DNA of 64,000 nucleotides from assembly GCF_039523755.1 (NCBI RefSeq), contig NZ_BAAAFX010000010.1:62001-126000 (forward strand). The letters run 5' to 3'. The translations under genes and the position numbers were made by a program. Shown piece after piece: positions 17,960 to 26,244 of this stretch. How positions within the stretch are numbered: the stretch's first letter is position 1; the number at the start of each line of letters is the position of its first letter. The notes beneath the pieces were generated by a model. The model made no database searches, had not been told where the DNA came from, and saw only the letters and a program-made list of their open reading frames with translations. This DNA is from Tatumella terrea (GTDB lineage Bacteria > Pseudomonadota > Gammaproteobacteria > Enterobacterales > Enterobacteriaceae).

Positions 17960-18264
17960 TGAGTGATACGTTGCATTGGCAGCAACAGGACCGCGCGTTG
18001 CTGCTCAGTGGCAAACTGGACCACGAAACACTGCTCCCGCTGTGGGAGCAGAAAGAGAAGGTGGTGCAGGGGGTGTCAGAGATTAATGTGTCCGGATTAA
18101 AACGGGTCGATTCGGCGGGACTGGCGCTGCTGGTTCACCTGCAAAATATTGCCTCCCGTTCCGGTCAGCCGGTAGTATTTCAGGGTATCTCTGATAAATT
18201 ACAGTCACTGATCACACTGTATAATCTTCAACAGATTATTGTTTCTGCTGAAGAAAGCCGATAA
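17959..18264 (+). CDS. mlaB: Mla system STAS-domain protein MlaB
   Basis: MlaB is the cytoplasmic STAS-domain subunit that binds MlaF and supports its ATPase. It has 101 residues with the STAS core VSGLKRVDSAGLALLVHL. The ATG overlaps the mlaC stop (TGATG), so translation is coupled. It is the last gene before the strong terminator at 18282-18311. Confidence 0.95.
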   Translation: MSDTLHWQQQDRALLLSGKLDHETLLPLWEQKEKVVQGVSEINVSGLKRVDSAGLALLVHLQNIASRSGQPVVFQGISDKLQSLITLYNLQQIIVSAEESR

Positions 18265-18281
18265 AGAATGCGGCACTGATG

Positions 18282-18311
18282 AAAAGCCCCTGCCTCAGGC
18301 AGGGGCTTTTG
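18282..18311 (+). terminator. Rho-independent terminator of mlaFEDCB
   Basis: AAAAGCCCCTGCC pairs with GGCAGGGGCTTTT around a short TCA loop, with the T tract forming part of the stem. It separates the mla operon from ibaG-murA. Confidence 0.9.
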
Positions 18312-18378
18312 TGTATTTAAGATAAAGCTGCTTTCTACTAAGATATGGGCTGATTATGATTAACGGAAGCTGAATGCA

Positions 18379-18633
18379 ATGGAAAATAATGAAATTCAGG
18401 CAGTATTAATGCAGGCCTTGTCGCTGGATGAAGTCCATGTCAGCGGTGACGGTAGCCATTTCCAGGTGATCGCCGTCGGTGAACTTTTTGAACCGATGAG
18501 CCGGGTAAAAAAGCAGCAGGCTGTGTATGCCCCGTTGATGGAATATATTGCGGATAACCGTATTCATGCGTTATCCATAAAAGCATATACCCCTGCTGAA
18601 TGGGCCCGTGATCGTAAGCTGAATGGTTTCTGA
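18379..18633 (+). CDS. ibaG: BolA-family protein IbaG
   Basis: An acid-stress-linked BolA-type protein thought to act with monothiol glutaredoxins in iron-sulfur metabolism. The 84 residues match the E. coli length, with the BolA core VSGDGSHFQVIAVGELF and the conserved C-terminus WARDRKLNGF. It lies downstream of the mla terminator and 66 bases before murA, probably sharing its transcript. Former name yrbA. Confidence 0.95.
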   Translation: MENNEIQAVLMQALSLDEVHVSGDGSHFQVIAVGELFEPMSRVKKQQAVYAPLMEYIADNRIHALSIKAYTPAEWARDRKLNGF

Positions 18634-18699
18634 TTCAGGCTGCGTAATTACAGGCTGGCAGGTCTTGCCTATTATGATTGTTAATTGAGAGCCGTGTTA

Positions 18700-19980
18700 A
18701 TGGATAAGTTTCGAGTACAGGGTCCCACCCGCTTAAGTGGTGAAGTTACCATTTCCGGTGCGAAAAATGCCGCACTACCTATTCTTTTTGCCGCATTGCT
18801 GGCAGAAGAACCGGTAGAAATAAAAAATGTCCCTAAACTGCGTGACATTGATACCACCATGAAGTTGCTAAGTCAGCTTGGGGTAAAAGCAGAACGCAAT
18901 GGTGCTGTCCATCTGGATGCCAGCGGGGTTAACATTTTTTGCGCCCCTTATGACCTCGTAAAAACCATGCGTGCGTCTATCTGGGCTCTGGGACCGCTGG
19001 TGGCTCGTTTTGGTCAGGGACAGGTCTCCTTACCCGGCGGATGTGCTATCGGGGCTCGGCCGGTAGACCTGCATATCAGCGGCCTGGAGCAGCTGGGTGC
19101 GGAGATCAAACTGGAAGAAGGCTATGTCAAAGCATCTGTGGATGGGCGTCTGAAGGGTGCGCATATTGTGATGGATAAGGTCAGTGTAGGTGCGACCGTT
19201 ACCATCATGAGTGCCGCGACCCTGGCTGAAGGGACGACGGTGATTGAAAACGCCGCGCGTGAGCCGGAAATTGCCGATACTGCCAGCTTCCTGAACACCA
19301 TCGGTGCCAAAATCTCCGGTGCCGGAACGGACCGGATTGTCATCGAAGGTGTTGAGCGTCTGGGCGGCGGTAGCTATGAAGTGGTACCAGACCGTATCGA
19401 GACCGGAACCTTCCTGATTGCTGCGGCGATTTCCGGAGGAAAAGTGCTCTGCCATAAAACCCGTCCCGAAACGCTGGATGCCGTCCTGGCCAAGCTGCGT
19501 GAAGCAGGCGCGGATATCGAAACCGGTGCAGACTGGATAAGCCTGGATATGCACGGGCGTCGTCCGAAAGCGGTCAATATCCGTACCGCGCCGCATCCCG
19601 GGTTCCCGACCGACATGCAGGCACAGTTCACACTGCTTAATCTGGTGGCAGAAGGGACCGGTGTTATTACCGAAACCATCTTCGAAAACCGTTTTATGCA
19701 CATTCCGGAGCTGATCAGGATGGGAGCCCATGCCGAGATCGAGAGTAACACCGCCATTTGTCATGGTGTGGAAAAACTCTCCGGTGCGCAGGTCATGGCG
19801 ACCGATCTGCGGGCTTCCGCCAGTCTTGTATTGGCAGGATGTATTGCAGAAGGTGAAACGCAGGTGGATCGTATTTACCATATCGACCGTGGGTACGAGC
19901 GCATTGAAGATAAACTGCGTGCGTTAGGTGCCAATATTGAACGTGTGCATGGTGATGAAGAGTATCCCCACGCGGAATAA
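18700..19980 (+). CDS. murA: UDP-N-acetylglucosamine 1-carboxyvinyltransferase
   Basis: MurA transfers enolpyruvate from PEP to UDP-GlcNAc, the first committed step of peptidoglycan synthesis. The start at 18700 gives MDKFRVQGP as in E. coli; the in-frame codons from 18685 are not needed. The 426 residues show Lys22-Asn23 in GAKNAALPI and the fosfomycin-binding Cys115 in LPGGCAIGARP, so the classic Cys-to-Asp fosfomycin resistance change is not present. A terminator follows. Confidence 0.98.
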   Translation: MDKFRVQGPTRLSGEVTISGAKNAALPILFAALLAEEPVEIKNVPKLRDIDTTMKLLSQLGVKAERNGAVHLDASGVNIFCAPYDLVKTMRASIWALGPLVARFGQGQVSLPGGCAIGARPVDLHISGLEQLGAEIKLEEGYVKASVDGRLKGAHIVMDKVSVGATVTIMSAATLAEGTTVIENAAREPEIADTASFLNTIGAKISGAGTDRIVIEGVERLGGGSYEVVPDRIETGTFLIAAAISGGKVLCHKTRPETLDAVLAKLREAGADIETGADWISLDMHGRRPKAVNIRTAPHPGFPTDMQAQFTLLNLVAEGTGVITETIFENRFMHIPELIRMGAHAEIESNTAICHGVEKLSGAQVMATDLRASASLVLAGCIAEGETQVDRIYHIDRGYERIEDKLRALGANIERVHGDEEYPHAE

Positions 19981-19996
19981 CGGGTGATAATCTCTG

Positions 19997-20030
19997 AAAA
20001 AGGCCTGACTTTCCTGTTCAGGCCTTTTTT
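19997..20030 (+). terminator. Rho-independent terminator of murA
   Basis: AAAAAGGCCTGA and TCAGGCCTTTTTT form a GC-rich stem with a T tract, 17 bases past the murA stop. sfsB on the other strand ends further on, at 20126. Confidence 0.88.
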
Positions 20031-20125
20031 ATGGCGTCTCCGCGAGGACGGCAGGCCTTTTCGGGCAAGCGGCCTCGCGGGGCTACCCCTGCTGGCGCGT
20101 TAGCTCACTGGCGGGGCTGCAAGCG

Positions 20126-20437
20126 TTATGGTGTGCTGTTGGTGGCCGGCGGAGTGGTGTTCCGGTCATGATGAGGCAGACGGCGCATCAGTTTTTCCCG
20201 ATCCAGTAGCTCATGGGTCACCGGATGATAATACCGGCTCGGCCAAATCTCGGCCGGGTGGATATCAATGGCGCGGGCGATCAGCCACTCTCCTTTAGGC
20301 CAGGGACGGGATAAGGCATTGGCCAGGGTGGAAGAGCTTAACCCGGCATTACGTGAGACTTCCGCCAGTGAAGTCCCTTTTTTTCTCAATGCGGCAATAA
20401 TGTCTGCAGTGTGCCAGTCCGTTTTTTGCGTATTCAT
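20126..20437 (-). CDS. sfsB: Ner-like DNA-binding transcriptional regulator SfsB
   Basis: A small helix-turn-helix protein of the Ner/Nlp family; in E. coli a high dose activates maltose genes with Crp. The 103 residues include the conserved core DWHTADIIAALRKKGTSLAE and the recognition region GLSSSTLANALSRPWPKGE. The E. coli protein is about ten residues shorter; the extra length is a Pro/Thr-rich tail. The position between murA and ispB is as in E. coli. Confidence 0.92.
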   Translation of the reverse strand: MNTQKTDWHTADIIAALRKKGTSLAEVSRNAGLSSSTLANALSRPWPKGEWLIARAIDIHPAEIWPSRYYHPVTHELLDREKLMRRLPHHDRNTTPPATNSTP

Positions 20438-20767
20438 CCTCTCTCCTTTTCAGATGTTAGTGATGCTATCGAAATATGTATCGCATCTGCTTACGCGATA
20501 AAATTACACCTCTTTTGGAAATAGGTATATCAAAAACAGTCGTATAATTTTATAAAAGTAGTCATAAAAACTGCTGATTTGGAGTGTGAGTCGCAAAAAT
20601 CGAGAAAATATAATGATAAATATCTGGAGCTTTCCGGAACTTTCTCTGAAAGAAAGACCGTAACTGACTGTCCAGGGACGAAAAAAAAGCCCGTACAGGG
20701 CTTTTTTGTTGAATGAGTCATCAGGATCGTCAGGGATCACCGGCTCAGTCAGGATCCTTTTTCAGGA
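20438..20767. other. Intergenic region between sfsB and ispB
   Basis: The 330 bases are AT-rich next to sfsB, where its promoter should lie, and carry the ispB terminator at 20681-20708. Overlapping short frames on the minus strand (20504-20740) cross the terminator and resemble no known protein, so no gene is called. Confidence 0.6.
20681..20708 (-). terminator. Rho-independent terminator of ispB
   Basis: On the minus strand, AAAAAAGCCCTGTACGGGCT folds into a GCCC/GGGC hairpin followed by TTTTTTTT, about 60 bases beyond the ispB stop. The symmetric A and T tracts could also let it act on the plus strand. Confidence 0.85.
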
Positions 20768-21739
20768 TCAATAGTCACGCTGAACAGACATATGCGCCAG
20801 TGACTCAAGGGCCTGACGCCATGGCGTCTGTGGCAGTACCTGTAAAGCAGCAATCGCTTTATCGGCTTCTGCTTCGGCACGCTGACGGGTCCATTCCAGC
20901 GAACCGCACTGCTGCATCGTTGCCTGAACCTCTTCTAACAGGTGACGGCCATTACCCTGTTCAATTGCCTGACGGATCATCGCGGACTGTTCGGCATTCC
21001 CGTGCTTCATCGCATGTAGCAGGGGCAGGGTGGGTTTACCTTCACTCAGGTCATCACCGACATTTTTACCCAGCGCAGCATTATCCGCGCTGTAATCCAG
21101 CAGATCATCAATCAGCTGAAATGCGGTCCCGATATAGCGCCCGTAGTCGCGCAGTGCCTGTTCCTGCGCATCCGTAGCCTCCGCGAGGATAGCAGACGTC
21201 TGTGCAGCCGCTTCAAATAACCGGGCCGTTTTACTGTAGATAACCCGCATATAGCTCTCTTCAGTAATATCCGGATCGTTACAGTTCATCAGCTGCAGCA
21301 CTTCACCTTCTGAAATGACATTCACCGCTTCAGACATTAAGGCGAGGATCTTCAGGGATCCCAGCGAGGTCATCATCTGAAAGGCGCGGGTGTAGATAAA
21401 ATCCCCGACCAGTACACTGGCGGCATTACCGAAGGCTGCATTAGCGGTGGCTTTGCCACGGCGCATATCGGATTCATCGACCACATCATCGTGAAGCAAT
21501 GTCGCAGTATGGATAAATTCGATCAGCGCGGCATTAAGAATATGTTGATCATTCTGATAGCCAAGTGCCCGCGCAGACAGTACCGCAATCATCGGACGAA
21601 TACGTTTACCACCACCGCTGACAATGTAATGACCTAACTGACTGATAAGCGCGACATCGGAGTCAAGCTGGTCAAGAATAGTCTGATTGACGGCCGCCAT
21701 ATCTGCGGAAGTAAGTTCTGTAATTTGTTCTAAGTTCAT
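20768..21739 (-). CDS. ispB: Octaprenyl diphosphate synthase
   Basis: IspB elongates farnesyl diphosphate to the C40 side chain of ubiquinone and menaquinone. The 323 residues hold both aspartate-rich motifs (DDVVDESD at 84-91 and a second DDLLDYSAD) and the GGGKRIRP stretch that binds diphosphate. The ATG at 21739 gives MNLEQITELT as in E. coli; an upstream in-frame ATG at 21811 is not supported. It is divergent from rplU. Confidence 0.97.
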   Translation of the reverse strand: MNLEQITELTSADMAAVNQTILDQLDSDVALISQLGHYIVSGGGKRIRPMIAVLSARALGYQNDQHILNAALIEFIHTATLLHDDVVDESDMRRGKATANAAFGNAASVLVGDFIYTRAFQMMTSLGSLKILALMSEAVNVISEGEVLQLMNCNDPDITEESYMRVIYSKTARLFEAAAQTSAILAEATDAQEQALRDYGRYIGTAFQLIDDLLDYSADNAALGKNVGDDLSEGKPTLPLLHAMKHGNAEQSAMIRQAIEQGNGRHLLEEVQATMQQCGSLEWTRQRAEAEADKAIAALQVLPQTPWRQALESLAHMSVQRDY

Positions 21740-21978
21740 ACGTCTGTTCAGTTTTGACCCGGTTTTAGCCCTTACAGGGCTTTTTAAACAAGAGTGCTCA
21801 GATAGCGTCATCGGTCTGTATCTGAATAAATTTCTCTGTCGGCAGTCGTGGCAGTCTCAGGCAGGATGAACACTGCGCCAGTGAACCACTGATGACACCC
21901 ATTGTACTTGAAAATCGGTTACAGGAAACACCCGGCTGTGCCCTGTGTTTTTTTTCTGCAATACAGCGCAAAGTAGGC

Positions 21979-22007
21979 TTGTCTTCTGTCGGATATTTGC
22001 GTAGAAT
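21979..22007 (+). promoter_or_regulatory. Likely sigma-70 promoter of rplU-rpmA
   Basis: TTGTCT (21979-21984), a 17-base spacer and TAGAAT (22002-22007), about 75 bases before the rplU start. This lies in the 340-base ispB/rplU divergent region, where nothing else was recognised. Confidence 0.6.
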
Positions 22008-22079
22008 TCGCGCCCTATTGTGAATATTTATAGCGCCGCCTGATTTTATCATAAGGGCTAGCGCAGAAGCGGAGTTTAT

Positions 22080-22391
22080 ATGTACGCGGTTTTCCAAAGT
22101 GGTGGTAAACAACACCGAGTAAGCGAAGGTCAGACCGTTCGCCTGGAAAAGCTTGACATCGCAACCGGTGAAACTATCGAGTTTGACCAGGTTCTGATGA
22201 TTGCAAACGGCGAAGAAGTTACCATTGGTGCGCCACTGGTTTCTGGTGGTGTTATCAAAGCTGAAGTCGTTGCTCACGGTCGTGGCGAGAAAATTAAGAT
22301 TGTTAAGTTTCGTCGTCGTAAACACCACCGTAAGCAGCAGGGTCACCGTCAGTGGTTCACTGATGTGAAGATCACTGGCATCAGCGCTTAA
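22080..22391 (+). CDS. rplU: 50S ribosomal protein L21
   Basis: L21 binds 23S rRNA in the large subunit. The 103-residue length and sequence (MYAVFQSGGKQHRVSEGQ, then KFRRRKHHRKQQGHRQWFT) are those of the enterobacterial protein. AGCGGAG precedes the ATG. rpmA follows after 15 bases. Confidence 0.98.
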   Translation: MYAVFQSGGKQHRVSEGQTVRLEKLDIATGETIEFDQVLMIANGEEVTIGAPLVSGGVIKAEVVAHGRGEKIKIVKFRRRKHHRKQQGHRQWFTDVKITGISA

Positions 22392-22406
22392 TAGGAGATT
22401 TGACAA

Positions 22407-22664
22407 ATGGCTCATAAAAAGGCTGGCGGCTCCACACGTAACGGTCGCGATTCCAATGCAAAACGTCTGGGCGTAAAACGTTTCGGCGGTGAAACTGTAC
22501 TGGCTGGTAGCATCATCGTTCGTCAGCGCGGAACTAAGTTCCACGCAGGCGCTAACGTAGGTTGTGGTCGTGACCACACCCTGTTTGCTACTGCAAACGG
22601 TCAGATTAAATTCGAAGTTAAAGGTCCTGACAACCGTAAATACGTAAGCATCGTTGCTGAGTAA
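22407..22664 (+). CDS. rpmA: 50S ribosomal protein L27
   Basis: L27 reaches into the peptidyl-transferase centre with its N-terminus. The 85 residues begin MAHKKAGGSTRNGRDSNAKR, the direct gamma-proteobacterial type without a cleaved leader. It is co-transcribed with rplU and ends at a strong terminator. In E. coli yhbE follows; here it is absent. Confidence 0.98.
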   Translation: MAHKKAGGSTRNGRDSNAKRLGVKRFGGETVLAGSIIVRQRGTKFHAGANVGCGRDHTLFATANGQIKFEVKGPDNRKYVSIVAE

Positions 22665-22711
22665 TTATGGCAAGACCCGGACAGTCTGATGACCGTCTGA
22701 CACAACGAATT

Positions 22712-22740
22712 AAAGCCCCGCAGCTTTTGCGGGGCTTTTT
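22712..22740 (+). terminator. Rho-independent terminator of rplU-rpmA
   Basis: AAAGCCCCGC pairs with GCGGGGCTTTTT around AGCTTTT. The roughly 190 bases between it and obgE hold a perfect -35 hexamer TTGACA at 22797-22802 that could start obgE transcription, although its -10 element is unclear. Confidence 0.9.
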
Positions 22741-22933
22741 ACATTCTGCTGTCATGAACGCAGAAAGCCCGCGTTTTTCAGCAGAATGCTGTACACTTGA
22801 CAGAAACCTACAGAATACTGATATCACTGGTTTGAATACCGGTATTATCCGCCGCCGGTCAGCTGAGTCGACCCTGGCGGGCCCGTCTGGCAGGCTGTTG
22901 ACCTGACAGGCGCAAGAGTGACGGAGAAGAAAG

Positions 22934-24112
22934 ATGAAGTTTGTTGATGAAGCGACAATCCTGGTCGTTGCCGGTGACGGCGGTAATGGTTGCGTCAGCT
23001 TCCGCCGGGAAAAATACATTCCTAAAGGTGGCCCTGATGGCGGCGATGGCGGAGACGGCGGTGACGTCTGGCTGCTGGCCGATGAGAACCTTAACACCCT
23101 GATTGATTATCGCTTTGAAAAAGCCTTCCGCGCTGAGCGTGGCCAGAATGGCCAGAGCCGTGACTGTACCGGTAAGCGTGGTAAAGATGTCATCATCAAA
23201 GTCCCGGTCGGTACCCGTATTATCGACCAGGATACCGGGGAAACCATGGGCGATATGACCCGTCACGAACAGCGTCTGATGGTCGCTAAAGGTGGCTGGC
23301 ATGGCCTGGGTAACACCCGCTTCAAATCCTCCGTTAACCGTACACCTCGTCAGAAAACGATGGGGACACCGGGTGAAAAACGTGACCTGCAGCTGGAGCT
23401 GATGCTGCTGGCCGATGTCGGGATGCTGGGCCTGCCGAATGCCGGTAAATCGACCTTCATCCGTTCGGTCTCTGCGGCGAAGCCGAAAGTGGCCGATTAC
23501 CCGTTCACCACCCTGGTACCGAGCCTGGGCGTGGTACGTATGGATCACGAGCAGAGCTTTGTCGTGGCAGATATCCCGGGCCTGATCGAAGGGGCTGCCG
23601 ATGGTGCCGGATTAGGGATCCGCTTCCTGAAGCACCTGGAGCGTTGCCGTGTGCTGCTGCACCTGATCGACATCGCGCCTATCGATGAATCCGATCCGGT
23701 AGAGAATGCCCGTATCATCCTCGGCGAGCTGGAAAAATACAGCGATAAACTGTACAGCAAGCCGCGCTGGCTGGTGTTCAATAAAACTGACCTGCTGGAT
23801 AAAGAAGAGGCTGAAAGCCGCGCTAAAGCGATTGCAGACGCCCTGGGCTGGGACGATAAATATTATCTGATCTCTGCTGCCAGCCGTGACGGTGTGAACG
23901 CCCTGTGCTGGGATGTCATGAGCTTTATTAAAGCCAACCCGAAAGAGGCTGAGCTTGAAGAGAAGCAACCCGAGAAAGTGGAATTCATGTGGGATGACTA
24001 TCACCGTGAAGCGCTGGAAAGCGGCGCGCAGGAAGTTGAAGAAGATGATGAAGACTGGGATGACTGGGACGAAGATGATGATGAAGGGGTAGAGATCATC
24101 TATCAGCGTTGA
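22934..24112 (+). CDS. obgE: Essential ribosome-associated GTPase ObgE/CgtA
   Basis: ObgE acts in 50S subunit assembly and the stringent response. The 392 residues (390 in E. coli) consist of the glycine-rich Obg fold (GGPDGGDGGDGG near 32-43), the G domain with GLPNAGKS at 166-173, DIPGL and NKTD, and an acidic C-terminal tail (EEDDEDWDDWDEDDDEG). GGAGAAG precedes the ATG. In E. coli yhbE lies upstream and dacB downstream; here the enterobactin locus follows. Confidence 0.98.
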   Translation: MKFVDEATILVVAGDGGNGCVSFRREKYIPKGGPDGGDGGDGGDVWLLADENLNTLIDYRFEKAFRAERGQNGQSRDCTGKRGKDVIIKVPVGTRIIDQDTGETMGDMTRHEQRLMVAKGGWHGLGNTRFKSSVNRTPRQKTMGTPGEKRDLQLELMLLADVGMLGLPNAGKSTFIRSVSAAKPKVADYPFTTLVPSLGVVRMDHEQSFVVADIPGLIEGAADGAGLGIRFLKHLERCRVLLHLIDIAPIDESDPVENARIILGELEKYSDKLYSKPRWLVFNKTDLLDKEEAESRAKAIADALGWDDKYYLISAASRDGVNALCWDVMSFIKANPKEAELEEKQPEKVEFMWDDYHREALESGAQEVEEDDEDWDDWDEDDDEGVEIIYQR

Positions 24113-24143
24113 TCGTCAACGATCGTCGCCTCTCTCAGGATCA

Positions 24144-24170
24144 TAAAGCCGGGTTATCCCGGCTTTTTTA
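24144..24170 (+). terminator. Rho-independent terminator of obgE
   Basis: AAAGCCGGG and CCCGGCTTTTTT form a stem with a TTAT loop. It marks the border between obgE and the convergent entH. Confidence 0.88.
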
Positions 24171-24180
24171 TGTCTGCGAT

Positions 24181-24600
24181 TTAGCCCTGAACGGAGACGG
24201 TGAGTCGGGCGGTACAGCATAATTTTTCCCGATCGTTACGGATCTCTGTCTGCCAGACCTGTAATTGTCCGCCGATATGCAGCGGAAAGCACTTCGCGTG
24301 TACCCACCCCTGAGAGACCGCCCGGTGATGGCTGGCGTTCACTTCGATGCCGACCACACTCTGCCCGGCCTGAGTCGCCATGTAGCCAGCGACCGACCCC
24401 ATGGACTCGGCCAGAACGACCGATGCCCCGCCATGCAGCAACCCGAAGGGCTGAAGGGTGCGCTCATCGACCGGCATGCTGGCCTCCAGATGCTGTTCGC
24501 CTATCAGAGTAAAGACGATGCCCAAATGGCTGACCAGGTTTCCCTGGCCCAGCGCATTCAGTTCATCCAGCGTACAGACCCGCTTCCAGAGTTCGGCCAT
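24181..24600 (-). CDS. entH: Hotdog-fold acyl-CoA/acyl-carrier thioesterase, EntH type
   Basis: EntH proofreads the enterobactin assembly line by clearing wrongly loaded acyl groups from the EntB carrier domain. The 139 residues show the hotdog motif QPFGLLHGGASVVLAES, where the glutamate is the catalytic residue. It is the last gene of entCEBAH, three bases after entA. From memory, several stretches (VVLAES, GSVAGY, QVWQTEI) look more like the menaquinone paralogue MenI (YdiI), while NASHHRAVS looks like EntH; the call rests on position as well as sequence. Confidence 0.85.
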   Translation of the reverse strand: MAELWKRVCTLDELNALGQGNLVSHLGIVFTLIGEQHLEASMPVDERTLQPFGLLHGGASVVLAESMGSVAGYMATQAGQSVVGIEVNASHHRAVSQGWVHAKCFPLHIGGQLQVWQTEIRNDREKLCCTARLTVSVQG

Positions 24601-24603
24601 CCT

Positions 24604-25362
24604 TCAGCTCCCCAGGGTTGCGCCGCCATCCACCACAATATCCTGCAGGACCACGTGGCTTGCACGGTCAGAGGCCAGGAACAGGATAGTATCGGCAATC
24701 TCCTGCGGCTTTGCGATCTTCTTCAGCGGAATACCCAGCTTAAACTGCTCCGGGAAGCCCTCAATCGTCTGCTGTTCTGCCTGTGGTGTTTTCCAGAGGC
24801 TGCGTTGCATTTCGGTATCGGTGGAGCCAGGCGAAACGATATTACAGCGAACCCCGTACGGGGCCATTTCCAGACCGACCGTCAGGCACAGGCTACGCAA
24901 TGCGGCTTTCGACGCGCCGTAAGCCGACATTCCCAGACGCGGGGCATGCGCGGCATTAGAGGCCACGGTGACAATCGCGCCGTGCTGCTGCCGGCGGAAG
25001 TGTGGCAGGGTTTGGCTGAACAGATTAAATGCACCGCCGGCATTCACGTTCAGGCACTGTTGCCAGTCTTCAAAGCTTAGTTCATCGGTGGCACCGATAC
25101 GCAGGATCCCGGCGGCATTGACCAGCACATCCAGTTGTGGCTGGCGGGAAAGCAACGCCTGGCAGACCTCTTTGACCTGAACGGGATCAGCGACATCCAG
25201 TCTCTGGCAGCGAAACGGGTAGGCCTGCTCACCAAACTTAAGATCAAATGCGGTGACAATGGCCCCGGCCTGATGAAAAGCTAACGCGGTGTGATAACCG
25301 ATCCCCTGGCCTGCGCCGGTCACCCACACATGTTTAGCGTGAAAGTCCTGCTGAACGGTCAT
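24604..25362 (-). CDS. entA: 2,3-dihydro-2,3-dihydroxybenzoate dehydrogenase
   Basis: EntA oxidises dihydro-dihydroxybenzoate with NAD+ to 2,3-dihydroxybenzoate, the aryl part of enterobactin. The 252-residue short-chain dehydrogenase has the cofactor motif TGAGQGIG, the NAAG motif and the catalytic SAYGASKAAL (Tyr and Lys). Its ATG overlaps the entB stop (ATGA). Confidence 0.97.
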   Translation of the reverse strand: MTVQQDFHAKHVWVTGAGQGIGYHTALAFHQAGAIVTAFDLKFGEQAYPFRCQRLDVADPVQVKEVCQALLSRQPQLDVLVNAAGILRIGATDELSFEDWQQCLNVNAGGAFNLFSQTLPHFRRQQHGAIVTVASNAAHAPRLGMSAYGASKAALRSLCLTVGLEMAPYGVRCNIVSPGSTDTEMQRSLWKTPQAEQQTIEGFPEQFKLGIPLKKIAKPQEIADTILFLASDRASHVVLQDIVVDGGATLGS

Positions 25363-26213
25363 GGTGTTTCACCCTGTGACAGAAGTGCCCACCAGCCATC
25401 GATAGAGGCATTTTTGGCGAGGGCCACAAAATCAATCTCCGGGAGGGCCTGACGCCAGCGGCCCGCCAGCGCCATCATGCGCACGGAGTCCAGCCCGTAG
25501 TCGATCAGGTTCTCATCATCCTCCGGAATGTCATCATCTTCCAGCAGCGGTAACACTAACGCGCGCAGCGCCGCTTTACTTTCCGGCAGGATCAGCAGAT
25601 CTTCACAGCGGACAACTTTACCGCAGCGGCCGGCAGTATATTTCAGTGCCATCATATGTTCTTCACGGGTGAAATCGGCCAGCGCATCGGCCACCATAAA
25701 GGGCTTAATATCGCGCATAAAGGCATCCGTGGCGGTGGTCAGGCAGCCGATATGGGCGTACACCCCGGTAATGATCAGCTGGTCACGGCCCATTTCCTGT
25801 AACTGCTGCTCCAGCGGTGAACGCTGAAACGCACTGTACCGCCATTTGGTCAGCACAATGTCATCCGCCTCTGGCGTCAATCCGTCAACCACCTGCTGCT
25901 GTTCCGGATGACGGTTCAGCCCGGGACCCCACATATCGTTCAGTAGTGCACGATCTTTATCACTCTGCTCTGTGGGCTGTGCGGTATAAAACACCGGAAT
26001 CCCCAGTGCTTTGCATTGTGTCCGCAGACGGGCGATATTCGCGATCACTTCCCTGACCAGCGAACTGTCTTCCTCCCAGAAGCGGAGAAAATAATTTTGC
26101 ATATCATGAATAAGCAGGGCTGCCCGCCCGGGTTCAAAGGCCCATTTCACCTTATTATCAGGAAGTTCATCTGCTGTCGGCAGGCGATAAGATTCAGGTT
26201 GAGGGATACTCAT
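25359..26213 (-). CDS. entB: Isochorismatase / aryl carrier protein EntB
   Basis: EntB has two jobs: its N-terminal domain hydrolyses isochorismate to dihydro-dihydroxybenzoate, and its C-terminal aryl carrier domain holds dihydroxybenzoate for EntF. The 284 residues show the isochorismatase fold (LLIHDMQNYFL with Asp37, and the GVYAHIGC region) at 30-200 and the carrier motif DYGLDSVRMM, with the phosphopantetheine site at Ser243. That site needs a phosphopantetheinyl transferase, but entD is not in the window. entE lies 31 bases upstream. Confidence 0.97.
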   Translation of the reverse strand: MSIPQPESYRLPTADELPDNKVKWAFEPGRAALLIHDMQNYFLRFWEEDSSLVREVIANIARLRTQCKALGIPVFYTAQPTEQSDKDRALLNDMWGPGLNRHPEQQQVVDGLTPEADDIVLTKWRYSAFQRSPLEQQLQEMGRDQLIITGVYAHIGCLTTATDAFMRDIKPFMVADALADFTREEHMMALKYTAGRCGKVVRCEDLLILPESKAALRALVLPLLEDDDIPEDDENLIDYGLDSVRMMALAGRWRQALPEIDFVALAKNASIDGWWALLSQGETP

Positions 26214-26244
26214 AAGGACTCCATTTGCCGGGTCTGAACCCGGA

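Noticed and set aside
19030..19881. 283-codon frame antisense to murA
   Set aside because: It lies wholly inside murA, which is fully conserved; no ribosome-binding site or homologue was recognised.
21798..22577. 259-codon frame antisense to rplU and rpmA
   Set aside because: It mirrors two highly expressed ribosomal protein genes with strong codon bias, runs across their promoter and resembles no known protein.
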